In this document: one piece after another, positions 9,340 through 21,240 of the stretch | Numbering within the stretch: position 1 is the stretch's first letter | Layout: each line of letters begins with the position of its first letter | The notes under the pieces: model-generated | The model's database searches: none | What the model was told of the DNA's origin: nothing | Seen by the model: the letters and a program-made list of their open reading frames with translations, nothing else | Made by a program: the position numbers and the translations under genes | DNA from: Sciurus carolinensis | Taxonomy: Eukaryota; Chordata; Mammalia; Rodentia; Sciuridae | Assembly: GCF_902686445.1 (NCBI RefSeq) | Contig: NC_062213.1 | Span: forward strand, 58,437,491-58,501,490 | Reading direction: 5' to 3' | DNA: 64,000 nucleotides

Positions 9340-11225
9340 CTTCTAGAGATCCTCCCCTGTCTTCACAAAGACACCTTAACATTGATAGTTGATGACCTTG
9401 TTGTAGACTTTGCTGAGAAAAATAAAGCCAATCAGTAAACTTTATAAAACTTCACCAGCCAATCTACCAACCTACTTGCTTCTGTATGTATGCTATCTTC
9501 TCTCCTAATATAAGAGAAACATTACCTTTCCTCTTGGCTAAAGCTAACCTCTCAACTTCTGCCCTGTATGTTCTTCCTTCTAGAGGCTTGAATGTTTTCA
9601 TTTTTGCAAACATGTCTTACACAATGCATATCATATAAACATAGTGCAAAATTTCTTATATTAAAAACAAAATAATTAATTGATTGGTTTTTGAAAACCT
9701 CCCTCCCTACATCATATACTCTATTTCAGGTGCTTCTCCAATTCTGCACCCTCTCTCACAGTAAAATTCAAAAATAGTTTATATTTTATGATATGGAAAA
9801 CATCTTAATAAAGTTGCTAAAAAATATCAGTTATCTAAACTTGTGGTGCACACTTTCACTCCACCCCATTAAGTTCTACTTCTCTGCTGGAACTCTTCCA
9901 TCAAAGTCACCAAAATCTCCATATAGATTAATCCAAAGACTACTTTTTAGTGATTGTTATTATACCAGTGCATGATTTCCTCTTATTTAATATACTTTTA
10001 AAATGTTATCAAAAGTGTTCCATTCTCTCTTTCATTTTCTTTCTTCCATAATGGAAATGCCTTCACAGTTTCTCTGGGTCCCTTGTCATCCTTGTTTCTT
10101 AATCCTGAGATGGCTACCCAGATTAAGTTCTTGGGTCTCTTCTTTTTCCTATCTACACTCAGTTACTGTATGATCTCCTCAGGTTTCCTGATGGAACTGG
10201 TCAATTCAAAAATTTCTAGGTACAGCTCAGATTTTGACCAACATGTCTAATTGCTTGTGTATCATCTGCCCTTGAATGTTAAATAGGCATCTTAAATGTA
10301 GCAATCTTAAATAATTAATTTTGTCTTTCACGGCTTATTTTACTAGAATTATCTCCATCTCAGTAATGCATTTCCAGTCATCTGTTTGCTCAGACCTGTG
10401 ACTGTGGAGTTATCTTTAAATTCTCTCTTTCTTGCACCCATTCATTGGCAAATGATGCTATTCTATCACTAAAGCATAGCCAAACTTGTACCATTTAATT
10501 ATTTCCAATCATGTCTTCCCGGTCCAGTCCCACCATATGGTTTTCCTGAGCTAGTACAGTAGCCTAACTTGTGTCCATATTTTCACTCTTACTCCTATGT
10601 ACTCCATTCTCCACAGAGTAATTAGTATAATCCATTTGAAATAAAAGTCAAGTAAAAACATTGATCTGATGAAAATGTTCTTGTGCCCTACATGTCACTC
10701 AGAGTAAAATTCAAAGTCACTTAATGCCCTACTGATTTGATGGATAGCTACAAGATCTGAACAGTGACTAGATCCTGATGTCTTTCTACTAACTCCTCCT
10801 TTCTAATGGGCCGCCTTACTATTCTTCAAACATGTCAAACATAATCATGTGTCAGGATTGGATGAGTTTTTTCTCAGCTTGGATTGTTTACTCTCTGTTT
10901 ACTCCTGGCTCCCTCTGTTATCTGCACCAGTGTCACCTCGTTAGAGAGGACCTCAATAACTTCACTGACCTCCTCATATAAGAGACAAACTCCAAATGTA
11001 TTTTTCCACATTTTAACCTAACACTGGTTTCTTCATAGCCTTTATGGCTACCAGACGTATTACATGTTTATTTGTTTGGTATTTATTTTTTAATCTCAGA
11101 ATATTAAGTTCATGACAGAAGAGAATTTTTTAAATTGTTTGGTTTATTTTTGTGGCCCTAGAATCCTGCGTTCTACTGTTTGGCACATAATATTTATACA
11201 TTAAATGGATGAATGAAATAAATGA
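9340..11225 (+). mobile_element. Long L2 (LINE-2) relic, plus strand
   Basis: About 1.9 kb colinear with the C-rich L2 ORF2 and 3' end as I remember it. In order: the 'accaatgacctccacatt'-like region (9895-9930), CCTATCTACACTCAGTTACT (10149), TTAAATAGGCATCTTAAATG (10279), TATCTCCATCTCAGTAATGC (10350), TCACTCAGAGTAAAATTCAA (10696), and the 3' end with TTTGGCACATAATATT followed by a GGATGAATGAAATAAATGAA tail. The RT reading frame is destroyed by stops and indels. Many mammalian L2 copies are only a few hundred bases, so this is a long example. Confidence 0.8.
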
Positions 11226-11324
11226 AACTGAATTAATAGCATGAAAATATTTTTTTCCAATTGTTAGCAACAGATTCATTTGAGTTTAATCTATCCATGT
11301 GAACAGATAATTGCCCCCATTTTC

Positions 11325-11500
11325 TAGTTATGAGACTTGGCTTACTCATTAACTTCTTAAAAAATAGAAATAACAGTACTTACTAATAAGATTGAGCATA
11401 AAAATGATTATTTTTATATACATGAGTTCATCCAAGAAAAAGCTCTGAGAACAGTTCCTGGAACATAGAAAACACTCTGTGAATGTCAGGTTCTATCTTT
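11325..11500 (+). mobile_element. MIR SINE, plus strand
   Basis: Matches the MIR layout: 'cttggcttactcattaact', an 'aatagaaataacagtactt' core, then AGAACAGTTCCTGGAACATAG near the 3' end. Old and diverged. Confidence 0.65.
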
Positions 11501-11950
11501 GCTTATACTACTAAATGTATGTAAAAGAAATCATTGTGCAATTCAGCTAAGTAATTGTTTCAGTCCATATTCTCACCACTGATAATGCATTGGATTAAAT
11601 TTTACATAAATTCTGGAAGTATATTCTCTTGATAAAAAGCATCTTGCAACAGAAAAACGCAGTTACAGAAACCTGATGATGTAAAAGGATTTAACTGAGA
11701 AATTGCTGCTTGGTTGCAAATTAGTCAATGATGTAAAATAAGACAAAATGCTTGGCAATATTTTCTTTAGGAAATGCAACAGAATTTCTTATAGCAACTC
11801 TATTATTATCAGAATAATTCAAGCTGAATTAATTATGATTTAACACTCTACAATAATCACTGGTGACAGCTAGCTGCAGTCTGCATTTTATAGAAAATTA
11901 TTAGAAGGTTTTTTGTTCTGTTACCTGATACTTCAGAATAACTCATTATG
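11501..11950. other. Unassigned sequence
   Basis: AT-rich, no recognised repeat or gene. Confidence 0.4.
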
Positions 11951-11956
11951 TGTTTA

Positions 11957-12040
11957 CATATATATATATATACATATATGTGCACGTATTCACGTGTGTG
12001 CATATTTGTATGTATACACACACATACATACATATCTACT
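11957..12040 (+). repeat. (TA)n/(TG)n/(CATA)n mixed microsatellite
   Basis: A TATATA run, then GTGTGTGCATAT and an ACACACATACATACATA block. It underlies the 103-residue minus-strand frame at 11857-12168, which is therefore not a gene. Confidence 0.85.
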
Positions 12041-12129
12041 AATGAAATATTACCAATATAAAGCAGTACATTAAATGAATTAAGCAAAATGAATTGACAA
12101 AGTATATTATACGAGGTAGGAGAGTAAAC

Positions 12130-12310
12130 TTTAGGGTTAGACTTGTAATACCTATCGTGTAATTTCACTTACTAACTCTGATAAGGTACAATAGCTGTAT
12201 AATTCTCAATTTCCTAATTTAAAAAAGTATTTCATTTAATTATCCTATACATAGTGTGTTTATTTAATGCCCTAATGTTCGTAAGTGTCTAGAATAGTAC
12301 TTTGCAGAAA
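12130..12310 (+). mobile_element. Possible MIR SINE, plus strand
   Basis: A weak match to MIR: 'actaactctgataaggtaca', 'tctcaatttcctaatttaa' and 'gtctagaatagtactttgc' occur in the right order and spacing. Diverged and uncertain. Confidence 0.4.
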
Positions 12311-13490
12311 AAAATCAGGGGAAAGGAAAATAATTCAATAAATTCAAAGAGATAAGCCACTTTGAAGAAACTGAAAACTGGATAGAAAAACCAGTCTAAT
12401 TAGTCAACTTAAAAAAATTTACTTTTGACTTTCTTTAAAGCAGATAATTTGGTAGCCAATGTTTCTTAACTGCTGTATTTGGTAGAAGTCTAACGAAAAC
12501 CATTATGGCAGCTCCCTAGAGGATTCTCAGGAATGTTCTGATGGTTGAATGGCTAAGTTAAGAACATCTGTATGGAGGAAGGCTGAGTAAGAAGTTTTTG
12601 GAGTGTTTTTTGCAAACCAAGGAAAAGGTTTTACAATGGAATATACAGTTCAAAATCTGATTCAAAGGACCACCTCTGTTTTTAAGGTCGCTCTAGAGAA
12701 AATATTTTATGACCTTATTCAAATGTTTGAAAATGTTTACTGAATAATAAAAGGTAGTGTGAAATTGTTTCACCATTAGACATCCTGATAAAAGTTATGT
12801 TAAAAGAAATTTACAGTTATTGTTATGGTTGAAGAGTTAAAAATGCAGTATCATAGAATACAGAAAAAGCTCATTTATTGTAATAGGGGAATGAAATTTA
12901 TGAATAAATCTATTATATTAAAGAAATTAAGATGAAAGAATTTAAGAATATTTAGCTTCATGTTTTATGTTAAAAGTAATTTCATCTTGTAAAACTATAT
13001 ATTTATTTTGTTTTACCTTTTATTTAATTCTAAAATGGTAATTGAAACAGATTGGAAAGTAAATATCTAAAACATTCTTGATAATTATAATTACAAAAGG
13101 ATTTTGAAACATTTAAGAATCAATATATACTATTTATGAAAAGGTACAGGACAAGAACAAAAGGAATGATATAAGAATGGAGATAAGAAGATGGGAAAAA
13201 GGAAGAAGTAATAGGGAAAAAAGGAAGAAAAGAAAGAAGAAAGGGCCAGCTATTTCTTTATCAAAATTGATAAAATTTAAAATAAGTAAAGTCATAAATA
13301 ATGATGTTTTATCATATCTAACAAAATCTCTAAATGAATAAATAACCGATATGAGGAAAGAGATATGTTAAGAAATAGAAGATTCATAAGTATAAAAGAG
13401 TTATTTGTTATTTGCAAATTGTACAGAGACAAGTCATTGCCATCTTTATTACCTTGACCTCCATACTCAGGCCATTGGGAAAATATCACC
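12311..13490. other. Unassigned AT-rich sequence
   Basis: No repeat family recognised. A purine-rich stretch without a clear unit lies at 13140-13250. Confidence 0.45.
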
Positions 13491-14639
13491 ATACATAGGT
13501 CAGTGATTAAAAGAATCTATGATGACTGCATCCTTTGATAAGCTGGATGGTATCTTTACAGGGTGCTATGTCAAACTGACTACCAGTTTTGTCTTTGAAG
13601 GCTGTTTAATAATTCTGTAGAGTTGGGATGATGGGGTTCTTGAAAGACCAATCATTTCCATATGCATAAACTCAGTAATATTTATTTCATATGAAGTTAG
13701 TTAGTCAGAAGAATTTTTATTGGTTATAAATCTGTTTATGGCTCCATGGACTCTAATGATGGCAGAAGCCAAATCAATGATGGCAAAATATATGTCAGCT
13801 GCATTTGTCTGTTCAAGGAAGAGAATGAATGGAAGGGTCTCAATGTAATTAATCTGCCAGCGATTGACTTCTGACCCATCCAGAGTGTAAAGTCGTTTTG
13901 AATGTTTACCACAGGTCTATATCATTGGTAGGTAGGTACACCAAAAGAGTAGTAAGTAGATCCATCGTGTTCAGGGGTAATTGATTTCATGGAGAACATA
14001 ATGATCTCCACCTCTATAAGATGAGTATTTTGTTCATAAGCCCTTAGAGAAAAAAGAGGGTGTCTGAGGTAGATGCTGACTGAAATTCATGTAACATATT
14101 TTCCTATGCATATGATTCTGAAGAGTTTAATTTTTAGCAAATACCTTTTAGTGAGCTTCTACATGAGACATAAATATGTTTGTATATGTGGTCCATCCAT
14201 ACCACACTGACTAGTTCTCACCACCATTTTTAATCCAATTTTATTCTTTCCAAATTTCTGAAAATTAGATCAACTAATGGTGGTTCTTCATAAGTCAAAG
14301 GATAGTCATATTTCCAGCAATTTCTGAGTCTAAAAATTTAACAAGTCAATATCCTTAATAAAATTTTCTTACAGAGGGATATACCTTTTTTAGTGTCTTT
14401 CAGAAATACTTCATATTGGGAATGTAATCCTACAATAAAACTTAACAATATAATGAACATATTTTAAATTACTAACTGTAAATCAAGCTTGAGTGTAATC
14501 CTCTTCAGGCAAGTGGTTATGAACTTTCCATGAGGATATATGTATGGATTTAGGGAGAGGATGTGTAGAGAAAATTAGACATTACCAGATAAATTGCTTG
14601 TATGTAAGAAATGCTCAAGGTAGATTTCTTATTTATGTG

Positions 14640-14830
14640 TGTGTAAACAGACACACAACATGTATGTCAGAAAAATATATTGATCATAAGTAATAAAAAA
14701 TTATCTTGAGCAGTTCTGAAAGATGTGTGTGTGGTATGTGTGTGTTACATACTATTTTAAACCCTTACAAACATTTTTCCTTGTTTTGAAAAAATTCTCT
14801 CATAATTAAAAGGGGTGTGTGTGTGAGAGA
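14640..14830. repeat. Scattered short TG/CA and GA tracts
   Basis: Short GTGTGTG runs (14638, 14724, 14738, 14815), an ACACAC run and a GAGAGAGA run. They explain the small opposing frames at 14806-14999, which I do not call as genes. Confidence 0.6.
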
Positions 14831-15482
14831 GAGAGATCTGATAATACCCATTTCACTATGGGAAGTTCAGACTGTATGGTCACATGATATCCTAGAGTCA
14901 GGCATACTGTCTTTACTGAGACTAATAATAAACCAAGATTTGTTTCAAAACAGGGTAATTTTCTGTAAAAGAATTCATGGCTTTGCTCCAAAATCCTAGG
15001 AATAGCTAATACTAATCTCTAATTGGGGTTTTCCAGATGCTGCATTAAACATCTTTACTTGCTACAGAGTTTATTAATATTATTAGAACTTCAAGGTCAC
15101 GAAACCCAGGCAGAACACTTTGGCATATAACTTTGATCCTCCATCCTGACGGCCTTAAGCATTATTCAGTGAATAATCAATTTAGCAACACTTCAGCAAT
15201 GCCATATGTTCTCTTCAAATAGTGGTCCTAACACTTAATAATACACAATGTAATTGACATAAATCTATCACTTTCTTTGGTGAAGATATATTCTAACCAA
15301 ATAAGATCCCCAAAATTTGTAAAATGCCATCTTCTGAGCCTCTGGAGCTCATTGCCTACCTGCACGTGCCTTAATTAGGTATCCAGGATACTTCCTGTTC
15401 TACAGGTCTAATCATCATAATGTTATCAATATTTTAGAAGGGTGTGACATTGTGAGTTGTTAAGACAATTAAGATATTCATA

Positions 15483-15652
15483 GACCTGTGGGAATGTTGG
15501 CACATGCCTGTAATCCCAGCAACTCAAGAGACTGAGACATAGAATCGCAAGTTTGAGACCAGCCTGGGCAACTTAGAAAGACCCTGTCTTAAAATTAAAA
15601 GTAAAAATGGCTCAGTGATAGTGTCCCTGGGTTCAATTCCCAGTACCACAAA
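15483..15652 (+). mobile_element. B1/ID composite SINE, plus strand, with internal loss
   Basis: The left half is clear (GCACATGCCTGTAATCCCAG, GAGACCAGCCTGGGCAAC). The ID half is shortened to 'atggctcagtgatagtgtcc' plus GGGTTCAATTCCCAGTACCA. It interrupts the ERVL-like pol and is younger than it. Confidence 0.9.
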
Positions 15653-16069
15653 AACAGCAACTATCCATTGACTGCATTATGGCAGAGAACAGGAAATAGA
15701 CCAATCCAGCATCAATACCATAAAAGTATATAGCTGATCTTACCAGGTAAAAGCAGGTCGCTTCTGGTGTTCTTTTTTAAATAGGTATAGAGAAAAAGAA
15801 ATCATTGCCAGGTAAATAACTGTATATAAAACACCTGTATTGTTTTGTTCCAATAAATATATCAGTTCTGAAACTTTAGTGAAATGTGGACCATCTCCTA
15901 ATGAAGTTTGCAACAATCCACAGAATTCTTCAAGGTTCATCTGCTCTCTGCACAGGCTAATCATCACAAAAATGTGAATCACTTCCTCCCTATCATTTCT
16001 TTCTGTCTCAGTCCAGTCAAACTACTATATTAAAAATCTTATATGGGATAATTTATACACATTAGAATT

Positions 16070-16345
16070 TTATTTCTCTTAGTTATTATGGCTAAGAAGT
16101 CCAAGATCAAAATAAGAGAAGAATTGGGTTTGGTGAGAGGTCCCTGCTTCATAGATGTTGCCTTCTTGCTGCATCTTCATATTGCAAAAGGGGAAAACAG
16201 CATCCCTTGATCCCCCTGTGTGAGGACATAAATCCATTCTCAAAAGTGAAACCCTCAGGTACCAACCATGCACTAAAAGCCCATCTCTCCATTCTGTGGC
16301 ATTCTGGATTTAGTTTCAACATATGGATTCATGGAGGCACAAACA
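16070..16345 (-). mobile_element. MaLR-type LTR fragment, minus strand
   Basis: Plus-strand wording is the reverse of a MaLR (MST/MLT1-like) LTR: GGCTAAGAAGTCCAAGATCA, 'gttgccttcttgctgcatc', and TTTCAACATATGGATTCATG near its 5' end. It lies on the upstream side of the minus-strand ERVL-like pol. Whether they came in together is not shown; MaLR elements normally lack pol. Confidence 0.6.
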
Positions 16346-17995
16346 CAGAGAACGGAGCACTTCCTAAAGTATTTCTACAGTTCCCCTAGGGAAGCAATGC
16401 AGTTTTCACTTAGTGATTTTCAGTATCATCCATCTGAGCAATGCATGGCTTAGATGGCTAAGGGGCCTTTGTGCAAATTCTGCCTGTTACTGAGAATGAA
16501 TATTACACTTATTACTAAAGAAGAGGGGAATGCCCACAGAGTGATTCTGCCTCTCAGAAATTTTACAGAGACTAAAACTCTTTATCACCTAATTGCTATA
16601 AAGTTCTAGCATAACAACCCCCTATAAAACAAGTAAATAATAGTATCATACTGAATAATAGCATTCAGTCTTTCAGAGATTGCATCAATATATCAATGTA
16701 AATCAACATGAATAATTCGTTTATGTATTTTTAATGTGAAGTAGGAACAAAAATATTATTGTTTGCATGCTATTTGATTATATTTTTTCATGTTTAAAAT
16801 ATGTAAATTTATAATAAGTTTTAAACTCTAAACCAGAAATTGGATTATCAAGTAAAATTCTGAATGCATATGTCAATTAGTTGATATATACACAGTGAGA
16901 ATAGAAAGTGATGGGGAACCTGATGATATCCAGACAAACAAGTGAATATTGATGACATATTTGGGAAGAGAGAAAGGAAATAAAGTTATATTTTAGCCTA
17001 TAATAATTATGAAAAACAAGTAATGTCAAATAATTGAAATGTAACTTTCAAAGTGCTTCAAGTTTTCTAATAGCAAAAATCAAGATAACTCGGGCTATGA
17101 CCAGATTAATTAGGATTCGCATTTTCATATAATGAAAATAATTACATTTTAAGTAATATTATCTAGCTCATTTGAATAATTTTGAGTAACAATATCTACT
17201 TCATTAAAGTCTCAATCTAAGAATATGCTTATATGTCAAAATTTGTGTGGTAATATTATAGAGACATGGGAAAATCTAGAAATAATCTAATTCAGAATAG
17301 GATCCTAAGACATAGTATGAGGATACCAGTATTTTATTTCCATTATACAAATGAATTTAGATTAAAGTTTCAATACATATTAATTTAAAACTAATGGACT
17401 TGAACAAAAAATTCCCCAATTAATAAAAATCTATATAGACACCTATTTATTATTCAGCTTGGCCTTTCCATAAATATTATTTGCATCTGTAAAATGTTAT
17501 GTGCAAAATCAATAATATTTTCCTATTAATCATCATTAAAATTTCAAAAATGCATCTTATGACAATATAAAATCTAATTGGAATATAATGAATATAATAC
17601 TTAGAAAACTGATGCTATTTCTGAAAATCTGCCTTTTTATGTTCAATAAATATTCAAGTTTTAAATAAGCATAGAAAGATTATAGTAAAATATAATTTAG
17701 TTTTCATACCACTGTGAACCAAGTGAACAGGCTCTATTTTTTATTTTTAATTTTGAGAAACTTATTTTCCATATTAATTATCTGATAAAGTTTTAACATA
17801 TAATTTTATTGACCTGGAAGAATTTAAAACATAAATAAGATGGAGCACTACTGTAATTATTTTACTTCTGATTTCTTACTGATAGTAATGATCAGATTAA
17901 TTATTTAATACAAACATATATATTAAGGAGTCAGTGTTTAAGTTATAAAACAAGATGGCTTCTGAAAAATATAAATACCATGTCACCTGCAGATG
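16346..17995. other. Unassigned, very AT-rich
   Basis: About 1.65 kb without a nameable repeat, gene or RNA. Confidence 0.45.
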
Positions 17996-17999
17996 ATAC

Positions 18000-18225
18000 A
18001 ACAGCTCTGGAGTATACTGTGACCAATGTTTTCTCTGAATTGGAGCAAATAGTAAATATTTTGTGTTTCATAAGCTATACAGTTTCTTTTGCAACTTTTT
18101 AACTCTGCTATTGTACTGAGGTAAGAACCATCAACAAATGGCATGACTCCATTCCAATAAAACTCTATTTCCAAAACAGGCAAGGAGCCATACTTGCCCT
18201 GAGGGACACAATTTGTCAACCTCTG
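18000..18225 (+). mobile_element. Old interspersed repeat, probably a non-autonomous DNA transposon
   Basis: Matches a familiar repeat with 'agtaaatattttgtgtttc', 'tttgcaactttttaactctg', 'ttccaataaaactctattt', an 'aaaacaggcaaggagccat' block and a TTTGTCAACCTCTG end resembling the terminal repeat. The left terminus is less clear. I cannot name the family with certainty. Confidence 0.6.
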
Positions 18226-19500
18226 ATTTAAATAACAAGGAACATGTTTACAGCTTTTTGAAGATTTTAAAAGCTGTTACATGGTTCAACAAAAAGAACA
18301 GTCAGTAAAAGGAAATAAGTAAACAAAGTAAAAAATATAGTATGGTATTTATTTCTAATAGAAAGTCCGGAACCAAGAATACTGGTAATTATAATGTTCG
18401 TGCTTTTTATTTTAATATCCCAATACATACAATCAAATCACTTCTAAGTATCAGAACCAGGCTCATTTAGTGTTTTCATTTAGCATATATTTGAGTAGCA
18501 ATGAAGCATGGAACAAAGTAAGCACTTCTGAAACTCTCTGGCTCAGAACTACTCTTTTTCAGAATATGGAAAGTGAGATATCAGAGTGGATAAGTGTGAC
18601 AGCAAGGGGGTCTCTGTTCAATGTAAAATTATCTTTGCATTAAAGGTTTGTCCAGGATTAAAAAGGGTACCAAGAATGTTGACCTTTAGGTGAATAAACC
18701 TTTTAAAAATCTGTTCTTCTATTCCTCTACTCTATAAAGTAGAATTGGTGAGTCAGCACCATGATTACCACACAAAAGTACATACCAAACTGTTATGAAT
18801 GGGTAGCAAATGAATAATAGCATCTTAAAATATATAGAAAATCAATTTAATCCTTACCTCATGAAAGGTATTTCTGAGAACTAGACTTTGAATAATTTTC
18901 AAGTGAAATCAGGACAGGCAATTACCGTGTCCCAGAACATCCAATCATCTGATTCACATGTCCTTTACGGAATAACTGGAAACACTCCAACAATTATATA
19001 TTCTGAGAAAAAAAAAAGAAACATATAAGACAAATGTTTGATCAGATCAGTGAAACTATTAAGATCAATAATTTAAAATAAATACTAGGAAAAAACATAA
19101 AATAACTTTTAACATTTCAGTGAGTGCTGTGAAGACAAATAAATTCTCCTCTAAATATTTTCATAGGAATGAGAAAATATTGGACATCTTAAACTCATTT
19201 TAGTAATCACATTTTTTATTATTAAGTGAACACAATAATTTTATTCCAAGTATGAACTATAAATAATCATAACAAACTGAGTAAAAATACTGAAACATTT
19301 TACCACTACTCCAACAACCAGAATGATGATTCAAGGTAGTTATATACCAAGAATAATAACTTATAAGTACTGACAAAACTATAACTAAATTAGTTTGCAC
19401 AAAAAAAAAAAAAGACAGATTTGTGGTTATGGTGAACAAACTTGACTGTGGAGTTGGTTTTGATTCATCAGACCTTTTTCTTCCTCTAATTATATACTAT
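18226..19500. other. Unassigned AT-rich sequence
   Basis: No repeat family or gene recognised. Confidence 0.45.
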
Positions 19501-19605
19501 GTATATCACTAGAGTGTTACACAGTAATAAAAAGAAGGAAATATTTGTCATTGTGACAAGATAGATGAATCTGGAGGATATTATGTTAAGTGAAATAAGT
19601 CAGGC

Positions 19606-20186
19606 TAGACTTGGTGTCCATCAATAGATTAATGGTAAAACATTGTATACATACACAACGATGTTTTTCTCAGTCATAAATAAGAATTACATTATAGCAC
19701 TTGCTGGTAAATGGGCAGAACTGGAGAACATCATGCTAAGTGAAATAAGCCTATGTCAGAAAGTCAAGGGTTGAATGTTTTCTCTCATAAGAAAAAGTTA
19801 GAGAGAATAAGATAATTGAAAACATAATGGGGGTAATCTCATGAAAATAAGGAGCACAGTACAGCAGAGAAGGGGGATGCAGGAGGGGAGAATCAGGGGA
19901 AGTTCTGAGGAATTAAATTATTCAAATCATGTTATGTGAATGAAAAAATATATCACAATGAATTCCACTTTATTTGTAATTTCCATGCACTAATTAAAAA
20001 AATAATAGAAGAGAGACCTGTAGAGTATAGGAAGGGGATCAGAAGAGGGAAGAGGAAAAGGAAAGAGTGATTACTGGGGATAAAATGGAGCAAATTTTGT
20101 TATGTCATGTATGAATATGTCACAAGTCTCATTATTATGTACAATTATAATGTTCTAATGCAAACAATAATTAAGAAAAATTATCT
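19606..20186 (+). mobile_element. Younger L1 3' end(s) inserted into the old L1
   Basis: Starts with ORF2 C-terminal wording ('ggtgtccatcaatagatt', GGAGAACATCATGCTAAGTG) and a purine-rich 3' UTR, reaching an A-rich end near 19985-20008. A second purine-rich UTR then ends at about 20165-20186 (CATTATTATGTACAATTATA). Either two insertions or one element with a duplicated 3' UTR. Confidence 0.75.
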
Positions 20187-20332
20187 CATTAGTATATGAA
20201 CTGTAAAGAAATTGATCTCAAATAAATTGAGTGCAGAATGGTATGGTGATTACCAGGAATGGGGGAGGAGAGAAGTTGCTCAAGGGATATGTAATTACAG
20301 TTGGAGAGAGGGAATAAGTCCATGAGATCTTT

Positions 20333-20417
20333 GTTTTTTTTTTTTTTTTGCAGTGCTGGGGATTGAACCCAGGGCCTTGTACTCTACTCTACCAGCTGAG
20401 CTATCTCCCCAGCCCTA
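20333..20417 (-). mobile_element. ID SINE, minus strand
   Basis: Poly-T tail (20334-20349) then the reverse complement of an ID: GGGGATTGAACCCAGGGCC (B-box region) and TACCAGCTGAGCTATCTCCC (A-box region). Flanks AGATCTTTG and AGATTTTTG look like a target-site duplication. It is well preserved, with Pol III box-like motifs, but it is a SINE and not a tRNA gene. Confidence 0.92.
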
Positions 20418-20500
20418 GATTTTTGTTTTTTAGCAGGGTGACTATAGTTAATGACAACATATTACATTCTTAAAAATGCAAAGAAGTTTTAAATGTTTTT

Positions 20501-21044
20501 AGTACAAAATCAACAACTATGTAAGGTAAGACAATTTTAGTTAGTTATATATAACAATTCCACTTAAAACATGTTGTTTATGACAAATGCATACAACTTT
20601 TATCTTTCTGGCCAAAAGAAAGATCATATATGTCACAATTTAAAGGGAACAGATTTTAGAATGCTTTGACGTTGTAGATGGCAAAACATAGAGAACGTGG
20701 AATAAAGTGGTTCTTATTGAAACTAAATCAACTAACTCTGGGTTCAAACCACCACTGCACTTCCTCTGTGTAAGGTACTAATCTTTTTTATTGTTTAACA
20801 CAATGTGAATGGAGAACCCTGTTACTTCCAGCCAAAACTTCCATACTAATTCACAACCCCTAAGATAAAAAGGCAGTCTGCCTCTGTAATCATTATTCAT
20901 CTGTTTCCAAAGGTCCTATGTGTAGGACTCTTATTAACAGGTGATAAAAATATATTTTAACATATATTGAACATAGATATAAAAATTGGTATTTTTCTGA
21001 AACTTGGATATTTCCCTGTTTGAAAGGCATTCCTTATTCTCTAG
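20501..21044. other. Unassigned, with a possible MIR core
   Basis: At about 20735-20790 'aactctgggttcaaaccac' resembles a MIR core. Otherwise nothing recognised. Confidence 0.35.
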
Positions 21045-21240
21045 ATCAGGATTTCTCAACTGCATACTACTACATTTCAGGTCACATAATTTTTTCCTGT
21101 GGTCAACTATCCTGTGACAAGTGGGGTATTTAACAGAATCCTCAACTTTCATTCACTAAATACCACCAGAAAGTTACTCTCCCATACCCAACCATGACAA
21201 CCAAAAATTTCTCCAGATATTGCCAAATCAAACCTGGATA
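21045..21240 (+). mobile_element. hAT-Charlie-like (MER5-type) relic, plus strand
   Basis: Starts 'aggatttctcaactgcata' and contains 'tcctgtggtcaactatcctg' and CATGACAACCAAAAATTTCT followed by CCAGATATTGCC. These match a short non-autonomous hAT repeat common in mammals. Exact family uncertain. Confidence 0.7.

Larger units (their letters stand above)
13500..16000 (-). pseudogene. Decayed ERVL-like pol (RT and integrase fragments), minus strand
   Basis: Read on the minus strand, 15740-15982 is an open stretch of 80 codons resembling the N-terminal half of an ERVL reverse transcriptase. The block near the end (KKEHQKRPAFTW) fits the family's region just after motif A, and the motif-A aspartate reads as Tyr. 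A decayed Tyr-Ile-Asp-Asp region follows at about 15400-15440, read as I-D-N followed by EQEV-like residues. Further along (about 13760-13930) an integrase-core-like stretch contains WQINYI, where the usual catalytic Asp is Asn, and a later conserved Asp-Leu. Stops, frameshifts and a SINE (15483-15652) break the gene. It cannot make an active enzyme. The limits are approximate, and 13500-13750 is inferred only from position. Confidence 0.7.
19505..20500 (+). mobile_element. Old L1 3' end, plus strand, interrupted by younger elements
   Basis: Left part 19505-19605 (GGAGGATATTATGTTAAGTG, AATAAGTCAGGC). It resumes near 20187 ('tgtaaagaaattgatctc', GGTATGGTGATTACCAGGAA) and, after an ID insertion, ends with 'agggtgactatagttaatg'. 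Rejoining the parts gives the usual order of an L1M 3' end. Confidence 0.8.
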
